64,000 nucleotides of DNA from assembly GCF_013204845.1 (NCBI RefSeq), contig NZ_JABMKY010000001.1:186001-250000 (forward strand), given 5' to 3'. Shown here in pieces: positions 55,176 through 64,000 of this stretch. Position numbers and translations under genes: made by a program. Numbering within the stretch: position 1 is the stretch's first letter; the number at the start of each line of letters is the position of its first letter. The stretch is from Paenibacillus qinlingensis. GTDB lineage: Bacteria; Bacillota; Bacilli; Paenibacillales; NBRC-103111. The notes beneath the pieces were generated by a model. That model had not been told where the DNA came from, did no database searches, and saw only the letters and a program-made list of their open reading frames with translations.

Positions 55176-57050
55176 TCATTTTGAAAGTGGGTACAAGTGG
55201 AAATCATGCCTTTTCGACTTTTCCCACACATAGTTCGTCAGATCTACGCACATTTCATACGCCAGAAATGGGGTCATCAGATAAATACCATTAAAGTATT
55301 GCATCGCGGTATCCAGCAATTCTTTGGCAATCTCCACACCCATTGCGCGACCTTCTGGACCTTTCAAGCCATCCATCCGTGCTCTAACTTCATCGGATAG
55401 ACGAATACCTGGAACCTCATTATGCAGGTATTCGGCATTGCCACCACTAGCCAGCGGGGCGATGCCGATGAAAATAGGAATTTGTAAATGCTTGGTCGCT
55501 TCATAAATATCTTCAATCAGCTTCGCGTCGTACACGGGCTGCGTCATGATATAATCTGCGCCTGCCTCAATCTTGCGCTCCAAGCGCTGAACGGCTTTAT
55601 CCAAATGCTTCACGTTCGGGTTGAATGCCGCACCAACAACGAAATTAGCCTTCTGCTTCAACGGTTTACCCGAGAAGGCGATACCTTCGTTGAGCTGTTT
55701 AATCATCCGAATAATTTCGAATGAGGTAAGATCGTACACAGAGCTGGACCCCGGGAGATCACCAAACTTGGCGGGATCGCCGGTCACGGCCAGCACGTGG
55801 TCTATTCCCAGCGCGTGCAAGCCCATGAGATGGGACTGCGTCCCAATCATGTTGCGGTCACGACACGCGATGTGGATGAGCGGACGCGCGCCCAAACGCT
55901 CCTGCACGAGGTAGCCGAGTGCTAGGTTGCTCATGCGCGTCACAGCAAGGGAGTTGTCGGCCATCGTAATGGCGTCGACATGCGCGTCCTGCAGGGCCTT
56001 CGACCCCTGCATGAACTTCTCGATGTCGAGATCCTTCGGAGGATCCAGCTCGACAATGACGGTTTTGCGCTGCTTCACGATGTCCAGCAGCGAAGGAATG
56101 CCCGCCGGCGGCGCAGGCTTCGCCGGTGCCGGCTCGAGCACGATCGCAGCGGCTCCCGAAGGGGCTGTGCCAGGCGCAGCAGGCACGTAGCCTTGCAGCG
56201 CCTTCGCCACAGCGGCGATGTGCTCTGGCGTCGTGCCGCAGCAGCCGCCGATGATGCGCGCGCCGAGATCAGCGAAGCGCAGCGCGCTTTCGGCGAAATA
56301 CTTCGGCGTCGCAGTATACGTATAGTGCCCGTCTACGTAGTCGGGCAAACCTGCGTTCGGAAACGCCGAGAATGGAATGCCAGGAATCGGCGCGATTTTC
56401 TCCATCGAGCGGAGAATCCCGTTCGGGCCGACTCGGCAGTTGAAGCCGATCACATCAGCACCTTCATCACGCAGCCGCAGGAAAGCTTCTTGCAGCGGAA
56501 CACCGTCCTGCGTGCTGCCCGTGCCTTCATTGGCAAACTGGCAAATCACAGGAAGTCCACTCATGCTGCGGATAATTCGCAAAGCGAGCTGCAGCTCTTC
56601 CAAATCATAGAAGGTCTCGAGTAACAGCCCGTCCACTGGTGAGTCAAGCAGAATACCAATCTGCTCCCGTAAGGATTGCTCAACCTCGGAGGTTCGCACA
56701 TTCTTCCTCTTACCTGCGCGAATGGATCCGATGGCTCCAACGACATAAGCGTCATCGCCAACAGCATTCCTAGCCAGCTCAACACCCGCACGGTTAATGG
56801 CTTCAACGTCGCCTTCCAACCCATATTTCGACAATTTCTCCCGATTCGCCGAAAACGTATTCGTTTCAATAAGACGAGCACCTGCCTCGAAATAACGGCG
56901 GTGCACGTCAGCGACCGTTTCCGGTCTTAGCAAATTCAATTCTTCATATGAAATGCCGACGGGAAATCCCATCTGATATAAGTATGTCCCCATAGCGCCG
57001 TCACCGGTCAAAATTTCCTGTTGCAGCGCTGCACGAAGATCCAATTTCAT
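55176..57050 (-). CDS. yitJ: Bifunctional homocysteine S-methyltransferase / methylenetetrahydrofolate reductase (YitJ)
   Basis: A 624-residue fusion. The N-terminal homocysteine S-methyltransferase domain (about 1-290) has GDGAMGTYL and the zinc cysteines in IGGCCGTTPEH plus an earlier NCRVG. An Ala/Pro-rich linker (about 290-320) leads to the FAD-dependent methylene-THF reductase domain (ELDPPKDLD, TGDPAKFGDLPGSSSVYDL). Cobalamin domains are absent. It starts 16 bases after dapF, so there is no room for the SAM riboswitch found before yitJ in Bacillus subtilis. The linker region is very GC-rich. Confidence 0.93.
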   Translation of the reverse strand: MKLDLRAALQQEILTGDGAMGTYLYQMGFPVGISYEELNLLRPETVADVHRRYFEAGARLIETNTFSANREKLSKYGLEGDVEAINRAGVELARNAVGDDAYVVGAIGSIRAGKRKNVRTSEVEQSLREQIGILLDSPVDGLLLETFYDLEELQLALRIIRSMSGLPVICQFANEGTGSTQDGVPLQEAFLRLRDEGADVIGFNCRVGPNGILRSMEKIAPIPGIPFSAFPNAGLPDYVDGHYTYTATPKYFAESALRFADLGARIIGGCCGTTPEHIAAVAKALQGYVPAAPGTAPSGAAAIVLEPAPAKPAPPAGIPSLLDIVKQRKTVIVELDPPKDLDIEKFMQGSKALQDAHVDAITMADNSLAVTRMSNLALGYLVQERLGARPLIHIACRDRNMIGTQSHLMGLHALGIDHVLAVTGDPAKFGDLPGSSSVYDLTSFEIIRMIKQLNEGIAFSGKPLKQKANFVVGAAFNPNVKHLDKAVQRLERKIEAGADYIMTQPVYDAKLIEDIYEATKHLQIPIFIGIAPLASGGNAEYLHNEVPGIRLSDEVRARMDGLKGPEGRAMGVEIAKELLDTAMQYFNGIYLMTPFLAYEMCVDLTNYVWEKSKRHDFHLYPLSK

Positions 57051-57066
57051 GCATCATTTCCCCTAT

Positions 57067-57897
57067 CTATAGTTTGCCTGTAAACACTTCTTCCGCAGGC
57101 CCCGTCATATAGACGTGATTGTCCTCTTCCAGCCACTCGATGAACAAATTTCCACCTTTGAGTGAAACGGTCGCTTCACGATCAGATAGACCATTCAGCA
57201 CGGAAGATACTAGCGTAGCACACGCGCCCGTTCCGCAAGCAAGCGTAGGCCCAGCGCCACGTTCCCAAACACGCATATCTGTAAAAGCGCGATCTCGAAC
57301 GGTTGCGAATTCGACATTTATTTTACGCGGAAACATAGGATGTGCCTCAAGTTTAGGGCCCCATGTTGCCAGGTCAAAATTCACAGCATCCTCTACATAA
57401 ATGACACAATGCGGATTCCCCATGGATACCGCTGTGAAACGAAACGATGTGCCATCTACCTCGATTGGATAATCAATCACCTCGTCGGCATCAACTGTCG
57501 TCGGTACCCGAAGTCCTTGTAGAATAGGCTCGCCCATGTCCACACGAGCAGTCACAACTCGGCCATCTTGCACATGTACTTGCACCTTCTGTACACCAGC
57601 ACCGATGGTCTCAATGGTAATTTCAGTAGCATCAATCAACTTATGATCGTAAACATATTTGGAAACACAGCGGATCGCGTTGCCGCATTGCTCGGCCTCA
57701 GATCCATCCGAGTTGATAATGCGCATTTGAAAATCAGCTTTCTCAGAAGGAAGAATAAAGACAACACCGTCAGCACCGATGCTAAAAAATCGATTACATA
57801 ACTGAATAGCCAACTGGTCCGCCCCGGCAGGCAGCTCTTTCTCTCCGGCTACGACAATAAAATCATTGCCAAGTCCGTGCATTTTCGTAAAATTCAT
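57067..57897 (-). CDS. dapF: Diaminopimelate epimerase
   Basis: A 276-residue cofactor-free racemase of lysine and meso-DAP synthesis. The two catalytic cysteines are in AEQCGNAIR and LACGTGACAT; HGLGNDFI at the start is typical. ATG 57897 follows GGGGTG; the frame opens 36 bases earlier. meso-DAP supply fits a DAP-type peptidoglycan. Confidence 0.95.
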   Translation of the reverse strand: MNFTKMHGLGNDFIVVAGEKELPAGADQLAIQLCNRFFSIGADGVVFILPSEKADFQMRIINSDGSEAEQCGNAIRCVSKYVYDHKLIDATEITIETIGAGVQKVQVHVQDGRVVTARVDMGEPILQGLRVPTTVDADEVIDYPIEVDGTSFRFTAVSMGNPHCVIYVEDAVNFDLATWGPKLEAHPMFPRKINVEFATVRDRAFTDMRVWERGAGPTLACGTGACATLVSSVLNGLSDREATVSLKGGNLFIEWLEEDNHVYMTGPAEEVFTGKL

Positions 57898-58182
57898 GTG
57901 AAGCACCCCTATGTGCGGTTTAGCCATTATCATAGCGTAAAATCGTCAGTATGCATAGCCCTGCGCCCTCGGAGTACGCCATAGTCGCTAAATCGCCATA
58001 GTTGTAAACCTGACAGTGACATTTGGATTTGGTGCAGTTGGTGGGAGTTTGCTAGGGAGATCAGATGGGATAGGGTGAGTGAGTAAGCATCTGTTGGTGG
58101 GATGAGTTGTAGTAGGTGAATAGTGAGTTGGTAAGCTAAGTTGCGGTAGGTGAATAGTGTCAGTTGGAGGTGCTGAATAAAA

Positions 58183-58375
58183 TTACTGGAAAACCTACAT
58201 CTATTTCGAGAGAATATCATCTGAAATTGAGTTTAAATGGAAAATATGTAGTTAATCCCTTCTATTCTATTCAATTCCAAAGAAAACCCCGATAATAACT
58301 AGAGAAAATCCATGTATTCGGAGATCCAAAGGAAATTCCAGTAAATTAACTGTAGAAAATACATCTACTCGTAGG
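58183..58375. repeat. Degenerate AT-rich repeat units (three copies)
   Basis: Copies at 58183-58213, 58295-58325 and 58346-58375 share a pattern near TAACTNNAGAAAANNCATNT followed by ATTCG or ACTCG and GAGA/TAGG. Similar units occur at 33.6 and 63.5 kb. Confidence 0.5.
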
Positions 58376-58427
58376 CCGAGCGGGAGTCTGGTGGGGCAGC
58401 GTCGAAGTGAAGATGGGGCCTTAATCA

Positions 58428-58457
58428 GGAAAGAGCTGCCTCACGGCAGCTCTTTCC
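58428..58457. terminator. Terminator after the Ca2+ ATPase gene
   Basis: GGAAAGAGCTGCC and its perfect complement around the 4-base loop TCAC, 27 bases past the ATPase stop. The arms end in T-runs on both strands. Confidence 0.75.
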
Positions 58458-58483
58458 ATCTTCCATCCATCTATCCATATCCC

Positions 58484-61297
58484 TTATCGGAAGCTCGGTT
58501 TAGATGATTTCGTATACACAGAAGCGCTTGACCCTCTCGAACCTCTGGAACCTTTGTTGCGTTTTGGCGACAACACACTGCCTAGCCCCATAAAGAAGGT
58601 CGGAATGCCCGCTGCAACTAATACGAGAATCCAATCTTTCCAGCCAAGCGGAACGGTTTTGAAAATCGGTTGAAGCGCTTCGATGTACATAACACCAAGC
58701 ATAAGAATGAGCGATGATAGCACTGCGAGAACTAAGTACTTATTTTGCAAAGGATTCCGATGAAAAATGGAGCGTGAACTACGACAGTCAAACACATGAA
58801 TGAGCTGCGCCATAACCAAGGTCGCAAACGCGACACTTTGCGCTTTCAACAAGGTCTCTGCATCGGTTGGATTTACACGTAAGATGAGCCAGAAAGCCCC
58901 CAATGTGCATACCCCGATGAGGATACCACGGGAAATAATTTTCCAGCCTAAGCGTCTTGCAAAAATACTTTCCTTAGCCGAGCGCGGCTTATGCTGCATG
59001 AGGTCTTTCTCTGCCTGATCCACACCTAGTGCCATCGCTGGCAGACCATCTGTCACTAAATTCACCCATAGAATTTGAATAGGCACAAGCGGAAGCGGAA
59101 GCCCCGCCATCATGGCGATGAACATCGTCATAATCTCGCCAACGTTAGAAGCGAGCAAATAGCGAATGAACTTGCGGATATTTTCATAGATGCTGCGCCC
59201 CTCTTCAATCGCTGCAACGATCGTCGAGAAATTATCATCGCTAAGAATTAAGGAGGAGGCCTCTTTGGATACATCGGTTCCCGTAATCCCCATCGCAATA
59301 CCGATATCAGCCGCTTTAATGGCTGGTGCATCGTTAACGCCATCACCCGTCATGGCAACAACGTGTCCATTGCGCTGCAACGATTTCACAATACGCAGCT
59401 TATGCTCAGGGGACACCCTTGCATAGACGTAGGTATCATTGACTTTGGCGTCGAGCTCATCATCGGAGAGCTGTCCGATTTGCTGACCGCTCATGGAGAC
59501 ACCATTGGTTGGAATCATCCCAAGCTGCTTCGCAATAGCTTCTGCTGTCGTTTGGTGATCCCCGGTGATCATAACCGTCTTAATGCCCGCCTTGCGGCAT
59601 TTGGAGATCGCTTCACGCACTTCTTTGCGCGGAGGATCGATCATACCGGTTAACCCTACGAAGACTAAGCCATTCTCAACATCCTCATGATCATCATAGC
59701 GATCACTCGCTTTAAGTTCCTTATAGGCAATACCCAACACCCGCAGCGCTGATTTGGCCATGCCTTCATTCGCTGATATGACCTTTTGTTTCAATGTAGA
59801 TGTGAAGGGAATGACTTTGCCGTCCCACAAAATATAGCTGCAATGCTGCAGCAATACATCCGGCGCGCCTTTGGTACAAGCCATACGTCCATTCTCAGAG
59901 GACACTAGGACGGACATCCGTTTGCGTTCCGAATCAAAAGGGAACTCGGCGATCCGTTTATATTTTTCACTCAGCGAAACTTGCGTAATCCCGCTCTTAG
60001 CACTTAGAACAACTAAGGCTCCTTCTGTTGGATCCCCTTTAATGTTCCAAATGGAAGATGGTCCCCCAGTGCCGTCTTTCCCTTTCTTTCGCTTCGTTTC
60101 TTGTTTTTCTTCGACTAAGGTTGCGTTATTACAAAGAGCTGACACGTGGAGCAGCTTCGAAAGAGTTGGATGCTTGTGCGCGTCCGTATGTTGACCGCTC
60201 AGAAGAATGTGACCAACCGGCGCATAACCGTCTCCCGTTACCTCTAGCACATCACCGCCGACCCACAAATGGGTCACGGTCATTTTGTTCTGCGTCAACG
60301 TTCCCGTTTTATCTGAACAAATGACGGAAGCACAACCTAATGTCTCCACCGAAGGCAGCTTTCGGACGATTGCTTTCCGCTTAATCATTCGCTGGACGCC
60401 GAGCGCTAGTGCAATGGTTACAATCGCTGGAAGCCCTTCTGGGATAGCAGCAACAGCTAAGCTGACACCTGCCAAGAACATCGCATACGGTGGTTGTCCA
60501 TGCATGATACCAGCTACAACAACAAGAATCGTCAACGCGATAGCGACGATAATTAAGATTTTACCTAACTGCTCCAATCGGTGCTGCAGCGGTGTTTCCA
60601 TGGATTCTGTATTTTGAATCAGGTCAGCGATTTTGCCCATTTCCGTGCCCATTCCGATTCGAACGACAACTGCTTTCGCCGTGCCACGAGAAACCATCGT
60701 CCCCATGAAGCCCAGATTGCGCTGATCGCCAAGCGGAACTTCGTCATGAGCAATAGGAGCAATCGATTTACTAACGGCAATAGACTCACCAGTTAAGGCG
60801 GACTCTTCGATATAGACGCCATTCGTCTCCAGAAACCGAACATCCGCTGGGACCCTATCTCCGCTCTCCAGGAACACAATATCCCCTGGCACGAGATCCC
60901 GCGCCGGAATTTGATGAATGGCTCCTTCTCTCCACACATTGGCATTCGGCGCAGACAGCTCTTTCAGTGCACGTAGTGAGCGTTCCGCTCGAAACTCCTG
61001 TGTAAAGCCCAGTATCCCGTTCATCACAATAATGACGACAATCGTAATCGCATCTAAATATTCACCTAGCAAGCCGGAGATTAGAGTCGCCCCCAATAGG
61101 ACCAGCACCATGAAATCTTTAAATTGATTTAAGAGCAGTGTGATTGGTGATACACGCTGCCCCTCTGAGAGCTCGTTTCGCCCTACCTCAGCCTGCCGTT
61201 TCCAAGCCTCTTCCCAGGGCAATCCTTGCTGTATATCCACCTGCTGCAATTGCAAGACATCCTCCGAGTTCAACTGGTACCACTTATTCTGACTCAT
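58484..61297 (-). CDS. P-type calcium-transporting ATPase
   Basis: A 937-residue P2A-type ATPase (YloB/PacL/SERCA group) that exports Ca2+. The actuator motif is TGES, the phosphorylation site SDKTGTLTQNK, the hinge TGDGVNDAPA, and PEGLPAI in transmembrane helix 4 supplies a Ca2+ ligand Glu. About ten membrane helices are visible, and the tail is Ser/Arg-rich. GGAGGG precedes ATG 61297. It is divergent from rqcH. Confidence 0.93.
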   Translation of the reverse strand: MSQNKWYQLNSEDVLQLQQVDIQQGLPWEEAWKRQAEVGRNELSEGQRVSPITLLLNQFKDFMVLVLLGATLISGLLGEYLDAITIVVIIVMNGILGFTQEFRAERSLRALKELSAPNANVWREGAIHQIPARDLVPGDIVFLESGDRVPADVRFLETNGVYIEESALTGESIAVSKSIAPIAHDEVPLGDQRNLGFMGTMVSRGTAKAVVVRIGMGTEMGKIADLIQNTESMETPLQHRLEQLGKILIIVAIALTILVVVAGIMHGQPPYAMFLAGVSLAVAAIPEGLPAIVTIALALGVQRMIKRKAIVRKLPSVETLGCASVICSDKTGTLTQNKMTVTHLWVGGDVLEVTGDGYAPVGHILLSGQHTDAHKHPTLSKLLHVSALCNNATLVEEKQETKRKKGKDGTGGPSSIWNIKGDPTEGALVVLSAKSGITQVSLSEKYKRIAEFPFDSERKRMSVLVSSENGRMACTKGAPDVLLQHCSYILWDGKVIPFTSTLKQKVISANEGMAKSALRVLGIAYKELKASDRYDDHEDVENGLVFVGLTGMIDPPRKEVREAISKCRKAGIKTVMITGDHQTTAEAIAKQLGMIPTNGVSMSGQQIGQLSDDELDAKVNDTYVYARVSPEHKLRIVKSLQRNGHVVAMTGDGVNDAPAIKAADIGIAMGITGTDVSKEASSLILSDDNFSTIVAAIEEGRSIYENIRKFIRYLLASNVGEIMTMFIAMMAGLPLPLVPIQILWVNLVTDGLPAMALGVDQAEKDLMQHKPRSAKESIFARRLGWKIISRGILIGVCTLGAFWLILRVNPTDAETLLKAQSVAFATLVMAQLIHVFDCRSSRSIFHRNPLQNKYLVLAVLSSLILMLGVMYIEALQPIFKTVPLGWKDWILVLVAAGIPTFFMGLGSVLSPKRNKGSRGSRGSSASVYTKSSKPSFR

Positions 61298-61566
61298 CCG
61301 CCCTTCTCCCTCCTACATCCACTTGATCTTGTCTCACACTTTAAAGTTTTTCGAAGAAAAACTCGCTTCGGAAGCATTAGCTTATACGTATTTGTATTCA
61401 GACAAGCAGGAAAATATCCCTGAAATCATCTTTCCTGTCCAGAGCCCCTTAAGTTTTTGCGAAAAGTATGGCATCATAGAGATTAGCAAAGTTGTCAGAC
61501 ACGAAATGTAGAGGTAACCGCAATGACAAATGACAACTAGCCTCAAAGAATGGAGTTGTATGCATC

Positions 61567-63330
61567 ATGGCTTTAGACGGACTCGTCCTTCATGCAATTG
61601 TTCACGAGCTTCAAATGTATGTAGGAGGCCGCATTAATAAAATTCACCAACCGAGCGAAAATGACGTGGTTCTTCAAATTCGCACCCAAAGGCAGAATGT
61701 GAAGCTGCTCCTTTCCGCCAACCCTACATACCCACGCGTCCAAACGACGGAACAAGTTACTATGAATCCAATGGATGCGCCTATGTTCTGTATGTTGCTT
61801 CGCAAATATTGTGAAGGTGGCGTCATTGAGGTCGTGGAACAAATCGGCATGGAACGTGTCATTCGTTTGCAGATTCGTCACCGTGACGAATTAGGAGATA
61901 TATCCCTCAAGCATATCATTGTGGAAATTATGGGACGCCACAGCAACATCATTTTGCTTGATCCCGCTACAGGAACAATTCTAGACGGCATCCATCATGT
62001 GACACCAGCCATCAGTTCGTATCGGGTTGTCATGCCAGGGAGTACCTATGTAACACCGCCTGAACAAGATAAACAAAACCCACTTGAGGTCGACGCTGCA
62101 GCGTTCATCCAAGCCCTAGAGCGGACATCGTCGTCAGATGAGGTTTCCGTATCTCCATCGCCAATTAAACCAGAGCAGCAGCTGGTTGCTGCATTCAGCG
62201 GACTCAGTCCACTGATCGCCAAGGAAATCGTATACCGGAGTATGCAAGGAAAAACGGAAGTCGATACCGCATCGCTGTGGCAGGCGTTCAGTGAAGTAAT
62301 GACCGCGATGCGCGAGGATCGCTATGAACCTGTCATTGTAGAGCAAGAACCTACAGGCAAACTATTCTTCGCGATGACACCACTTACGCATATCAAGGGC
62401 ACGTCGAAATCATACGCTTCGCCAAGCTTATGTTTGGAGCAATTCTATGGCGACAAAGCGGAAAGAGATACGGTTAAACAACGTGTATCTGATTTATTGA
62501 AATTTTTACAAAATGAAGTCAATAAAAATGTTAAAAAACTGGAAAAACTCCAAGACACGATCGAAGATTCCAAAGACGCGGATAAATATCGCATTCTTGG
62601 AGAACTGTTAACCGCTTCTCTTCACACGATCAAGAAAGGCGACAAAGAAGTCCAAGCCATTAATTACTACGATGAAGATCAGGCGATGATCACCATCACA
62701 CTGGACCCGCTTCTTGGCCCGGCAGAGAACGCACAGCGTTATTTTAAGAAATATAGTAAATTGAAAAACAGCACGGTGATCGTTGAGGAGCAAATTGCCC
62801 AAACGCACCAAGAGATTACCTATCTCACGACGCTGCTGCAGCAGTTGAGCGTTGCCTCCTTACCGGATATTGAAGAGATTCGCGATGAGCTTATGGAGCA
62901 AGGCTACGTGCGCGATCGCAACAAAAAGCAGCGTAAGAAAAAGAAAAAAGATAAGCCCGCTCTAGCCTGCTACGAATCCAGCGAGGGCGTACCTATCTAT
63001 GTTGGTAAAAATAATACGCAGAACGAATATCTGACGAATCGTCTTGCTTCTTCGATGGATACCTGGCTGCACACAAAAGATATCCCTGGCTCTCACGTCG
63101 TCATTCGCGGTGAGTTCAGCGACACCACCTTGCTTGAAGCCGCTCAGCTAGCTGCTTTCTTCAGTCAAGCCAAAAACTCGAGTCAAGTTCCTGTGGATTA
63201 CACAACGATCAAGCACGTCCATAAACCTAACGGCTCGAAGCCTGGCTTTGTCATTTATGTAAATCAGAAAACACTTTATGTGACACCAGAGGAAGAAGAA
63301 ATCAAGCAATTGAAAGTGACTATCAAGTGA
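61567..63330 (+). CDS. rqcH: Ribosome quality control protein RqcH (NEMF/FbpA family)
   Basis: A 587-residue protein that binds stalled 50S subunits and adds C-terminal alanine tails, marking nascent chains for degradation. NFACT-N domain (about 1-170), coiled coils around 320-460 with a lysine-rich loop, and the NFACT-R domain with YLTNRLASS and DTWLHTKDIPGSHVVIRG. Older annotation calls it fibronectin-binding protein. ATG 61567 follows GGAG by 11 bases. Confidence 0.93.
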   Translation: MALDGLVLHAIVHELQMYVGGRINKIHQPSENDVVLQIRTQRQNVKLLLSANPTYPRVQTTEQVTMNPMDAPMFCMLLRKYCEGGVIEVVEQIGMERVIRLQIRHRDELGDISLKHIIVEIMGRHSNIILLDPATGTILDGIHHVTPAISSYRVVMPGSTYVTPPEQDKQNPLEVDAAAFIQALERTSSSDEVSVSPSPIKPEQQLVAAFSGLSPLIAKEIVYRSMQGKTEVDTASLWQAFSEVMTAMREDRYEPVIVEQEPTGKLFFAMTPLTHIKGTSKSYASPSLCLEQFYGDKAERDTVKQRVSDLLKFLQNEVNKNVKKLEKLQDTIEDSKDADKYRILGELLTASLHTIKKGDKEVQAINYYDEDQAMITITLDPLLGPAENAQRYFKKYSKLKNSTVIVEEQIAQTHQEITYLTTLLQQLSVASLPDIEEIRDELMEQGYVRDRNKKQRKKKKKDKPALACYESSEGVPIYVGKNNTQNEYLTNRLASSMDTWLHTKDIPGSHVVIRGEFSDTTLLEAAQLAAFFSQAKNSSQVPVDYTTIKHVHKPNGSKPGFVIYVNQKTLYVTPEEEEIKQLKVTIK

Positions 63331-63645
63331 GTACGCAAAAAAGCACGCAAAATCAACACCTGCGCCATTGTAAGTATGATGGGTTCGCTCAATAGTCCGA
63401 AAATAGCCAACTAATCTCGACATCAGCGTCATCCAAACTCAATTAATCCGATTTTGCACACTTAAATCACCCCAAACAACGATTACTAGAGAAAAATAGC
63501 CAATTAATTCGGCAGAATCGGGCTATCTATTCTTTTTTGGGCGGGAACCCCTTTTTAGTTGGGAAATATCGGACTACAACAAAATATGGTGAAAGCCCAA
63601 AAAACCTATCGAGCGTCTCGATAGGTTTTTCTCCTTATGTACAGA
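63331..63645. other. Intergenic stretch with an AT-rich repeat unit and terminator
   Basis: 315 bases without a gene. A unit at 63483-63516 (ATTACTAGAGAAAAATAGCC then AATTAATTCGGCAGA) resembles the repeats at 58.2 kb. A terminator for galU and rqcH lies at 63600-63630. Confidence 0.5.
63600..63630. terminator. Bidirectional terminator between rqcH and galU
   Basis: AAAAACCTATCGAG and its perfect complement around the 3-base loop CGT, with T5 at each end, between convergent genes. Confidence 0.8.
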
Positions 63646-64000
63646 CTACTGTTTGTCCCATTGCTGAGTTAATGAAAGAATATAAGCCTTTACTTGCTCT
63701 TGCAAATCCGGGCGCTGTAAGGCAAGTTCAATAGTTGCTTCAATATATCCAAGCTTGTCTCCAACGTCGTATCGCTTCGCTTGCATCAGATAAGCCGCCA
63801 TCTGCTGTTCCTTATTCAGCACGCGCAATGCATCCGTTAATTGAATCTCACCGCCGCGGCCAGGCTCTTGACGCTCCAAAATGCGGAAAATTTCCGGCAA
63901 AATAATATATCGGCCAATTACCGCTAAATTCGAAGGCGCTTGATCACGATCGGGCTTCTCTACCAGATCCTCAATCAATCGATAGTTCGCGTAGCTCGCC
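63646..64000 (-). CDS. galU: UTP-glucose-1-phosphate uridylyltransferase (5' part beyond window)
   Basis: About 118 C-terminal residues of a GalU/GtaB type enzyme, which makes UDP-glucose for surface polysaccharides and glycolipids. The frame is open to the right edge. Family features: the segment RLIEDLVEKPDRDQAPSNLA, IGRYILLP-type IGRYIILPEIF, GRGGEIQLTDAL and RYDVGDKLGYIEA. The ending matches the family, so only the start is missing. Confidence 0.93.
   Translation of the reverse strand, partial: ASYANYRLIEDLVEKPDRDQAPSNLAVIGRYIILPEIFRILERQEPGRGGEIQLTDALRVLNKEQQMAAYLMQAKRYDVGDKLGYIEATIELALQRPDLQEQVKAYILSLTQQWDKQ

Larger units (their letters stand above)
57934..58483. other. Gene-free stretch with two kinds of repeats
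   Basis: 550 bases with no convincing gene. The first part (58020-58170) is G/T-rich with two copies of GTAGGTGAATAGTG (58112 and 58146, period 34). The second part (58183-58375) has three degenerate copies of an AT-rich unit. It ends with the pacL terminator. Confidence 0.6.

Noticed and set aside
57051-57066. SAM riboswitch before yitJ
   Set aside because: Only 16 bases separate dapF and yitJ, too short for an S-box, and none was seen further upstream.

Overview
The window is a chromosome segment from an endospore-forming Firmicute, most likely Paenibacillus or a close relative in Paenibacillaceae. This is inferred from gene content and order (spoVM, ylbJ, remA, fapR-plsX, rpmB-yloU-fakA, prkC-prpC-rsgA-rpe), from AGGAGG-type ribosome binding sites with many GTG/TTG starts, and from secreted proteins with copper-amine-oxidase-N 'stalk' domains. 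No rRNA or tRNA gene was seen, so the species is not fixed.

Layout. (1) 1-15982 is a conserved block, mostly on the minus strand: ftsY (cut by the left edge) and smc; then, in transcription order, fapR-plsX-fabH-fabD-fabG-acpP-fabF-rnc behind a candidate FapR operator; then sepM-yceD-rpmF behind a strong sigma-A promoter; ylbJ alone on the plus strand; and rsmD-coaD. (2) 15983-34200 is an accessory region placed between two halves of the conserved block. It holds a decayed phage patch (16.4-18.1 kb), two stalk-domain secreted proteins, an acetyltransferase, a polysaccharide-deacetylase lipoprotein, a metal-homeostasis cluster (Fur/Zur-type regulator, CobW GTPase, unknown protein, metallophosphoesterase), a SRAP protein, an SOS-controlled Y-family polymerase operon, and a spore-surface locus with two S-type endospore appendage (ENA) subunits, a frameshifted third relative and a collagen-like protein. 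(3) 34257-64000 is conserved again: yloU-fakA-degV-recG, rpmB, spoVM, a long minus-strand run from dapF to rpe (metabolic, translation, DNA replication and Ser/Thr signalling genes), a P-type Ca2+ ATPase, rqcH, and the 3' part of galU at the right edge.

How it fits together. Fatty acid and phospholipid supply is represented twice: de novo synthesis under FapR, and phosphorylation of fatty acids by FakA with a DegV/FakB-type carrier. The long dapF-rpe run joins formyl-Met handling (fmt, def), rRNA methylation (rsmB, rlmN), replication restart (priA), CoA synthesis (coaBC; coaD is at 15 kb), nucleotide metabolism (gmk) and the PrkC/PrpC kinase-phosphatase pair.

The most interesting material is in the accessory region: the ENA/collagen-like locus at 29.8-32.7 kb, where the third ENA-family gene appears broken by one missing base, and the SOS cassette at 27.4-29.7 kb, where a Y-family polymerase is flanked by two related uncharacterised proteins in ATGA-overlapping order behind two LexA-type boxes. 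A previously unlisted 26-codon spoVM and a possible small ORF just upstream of it are also noted.
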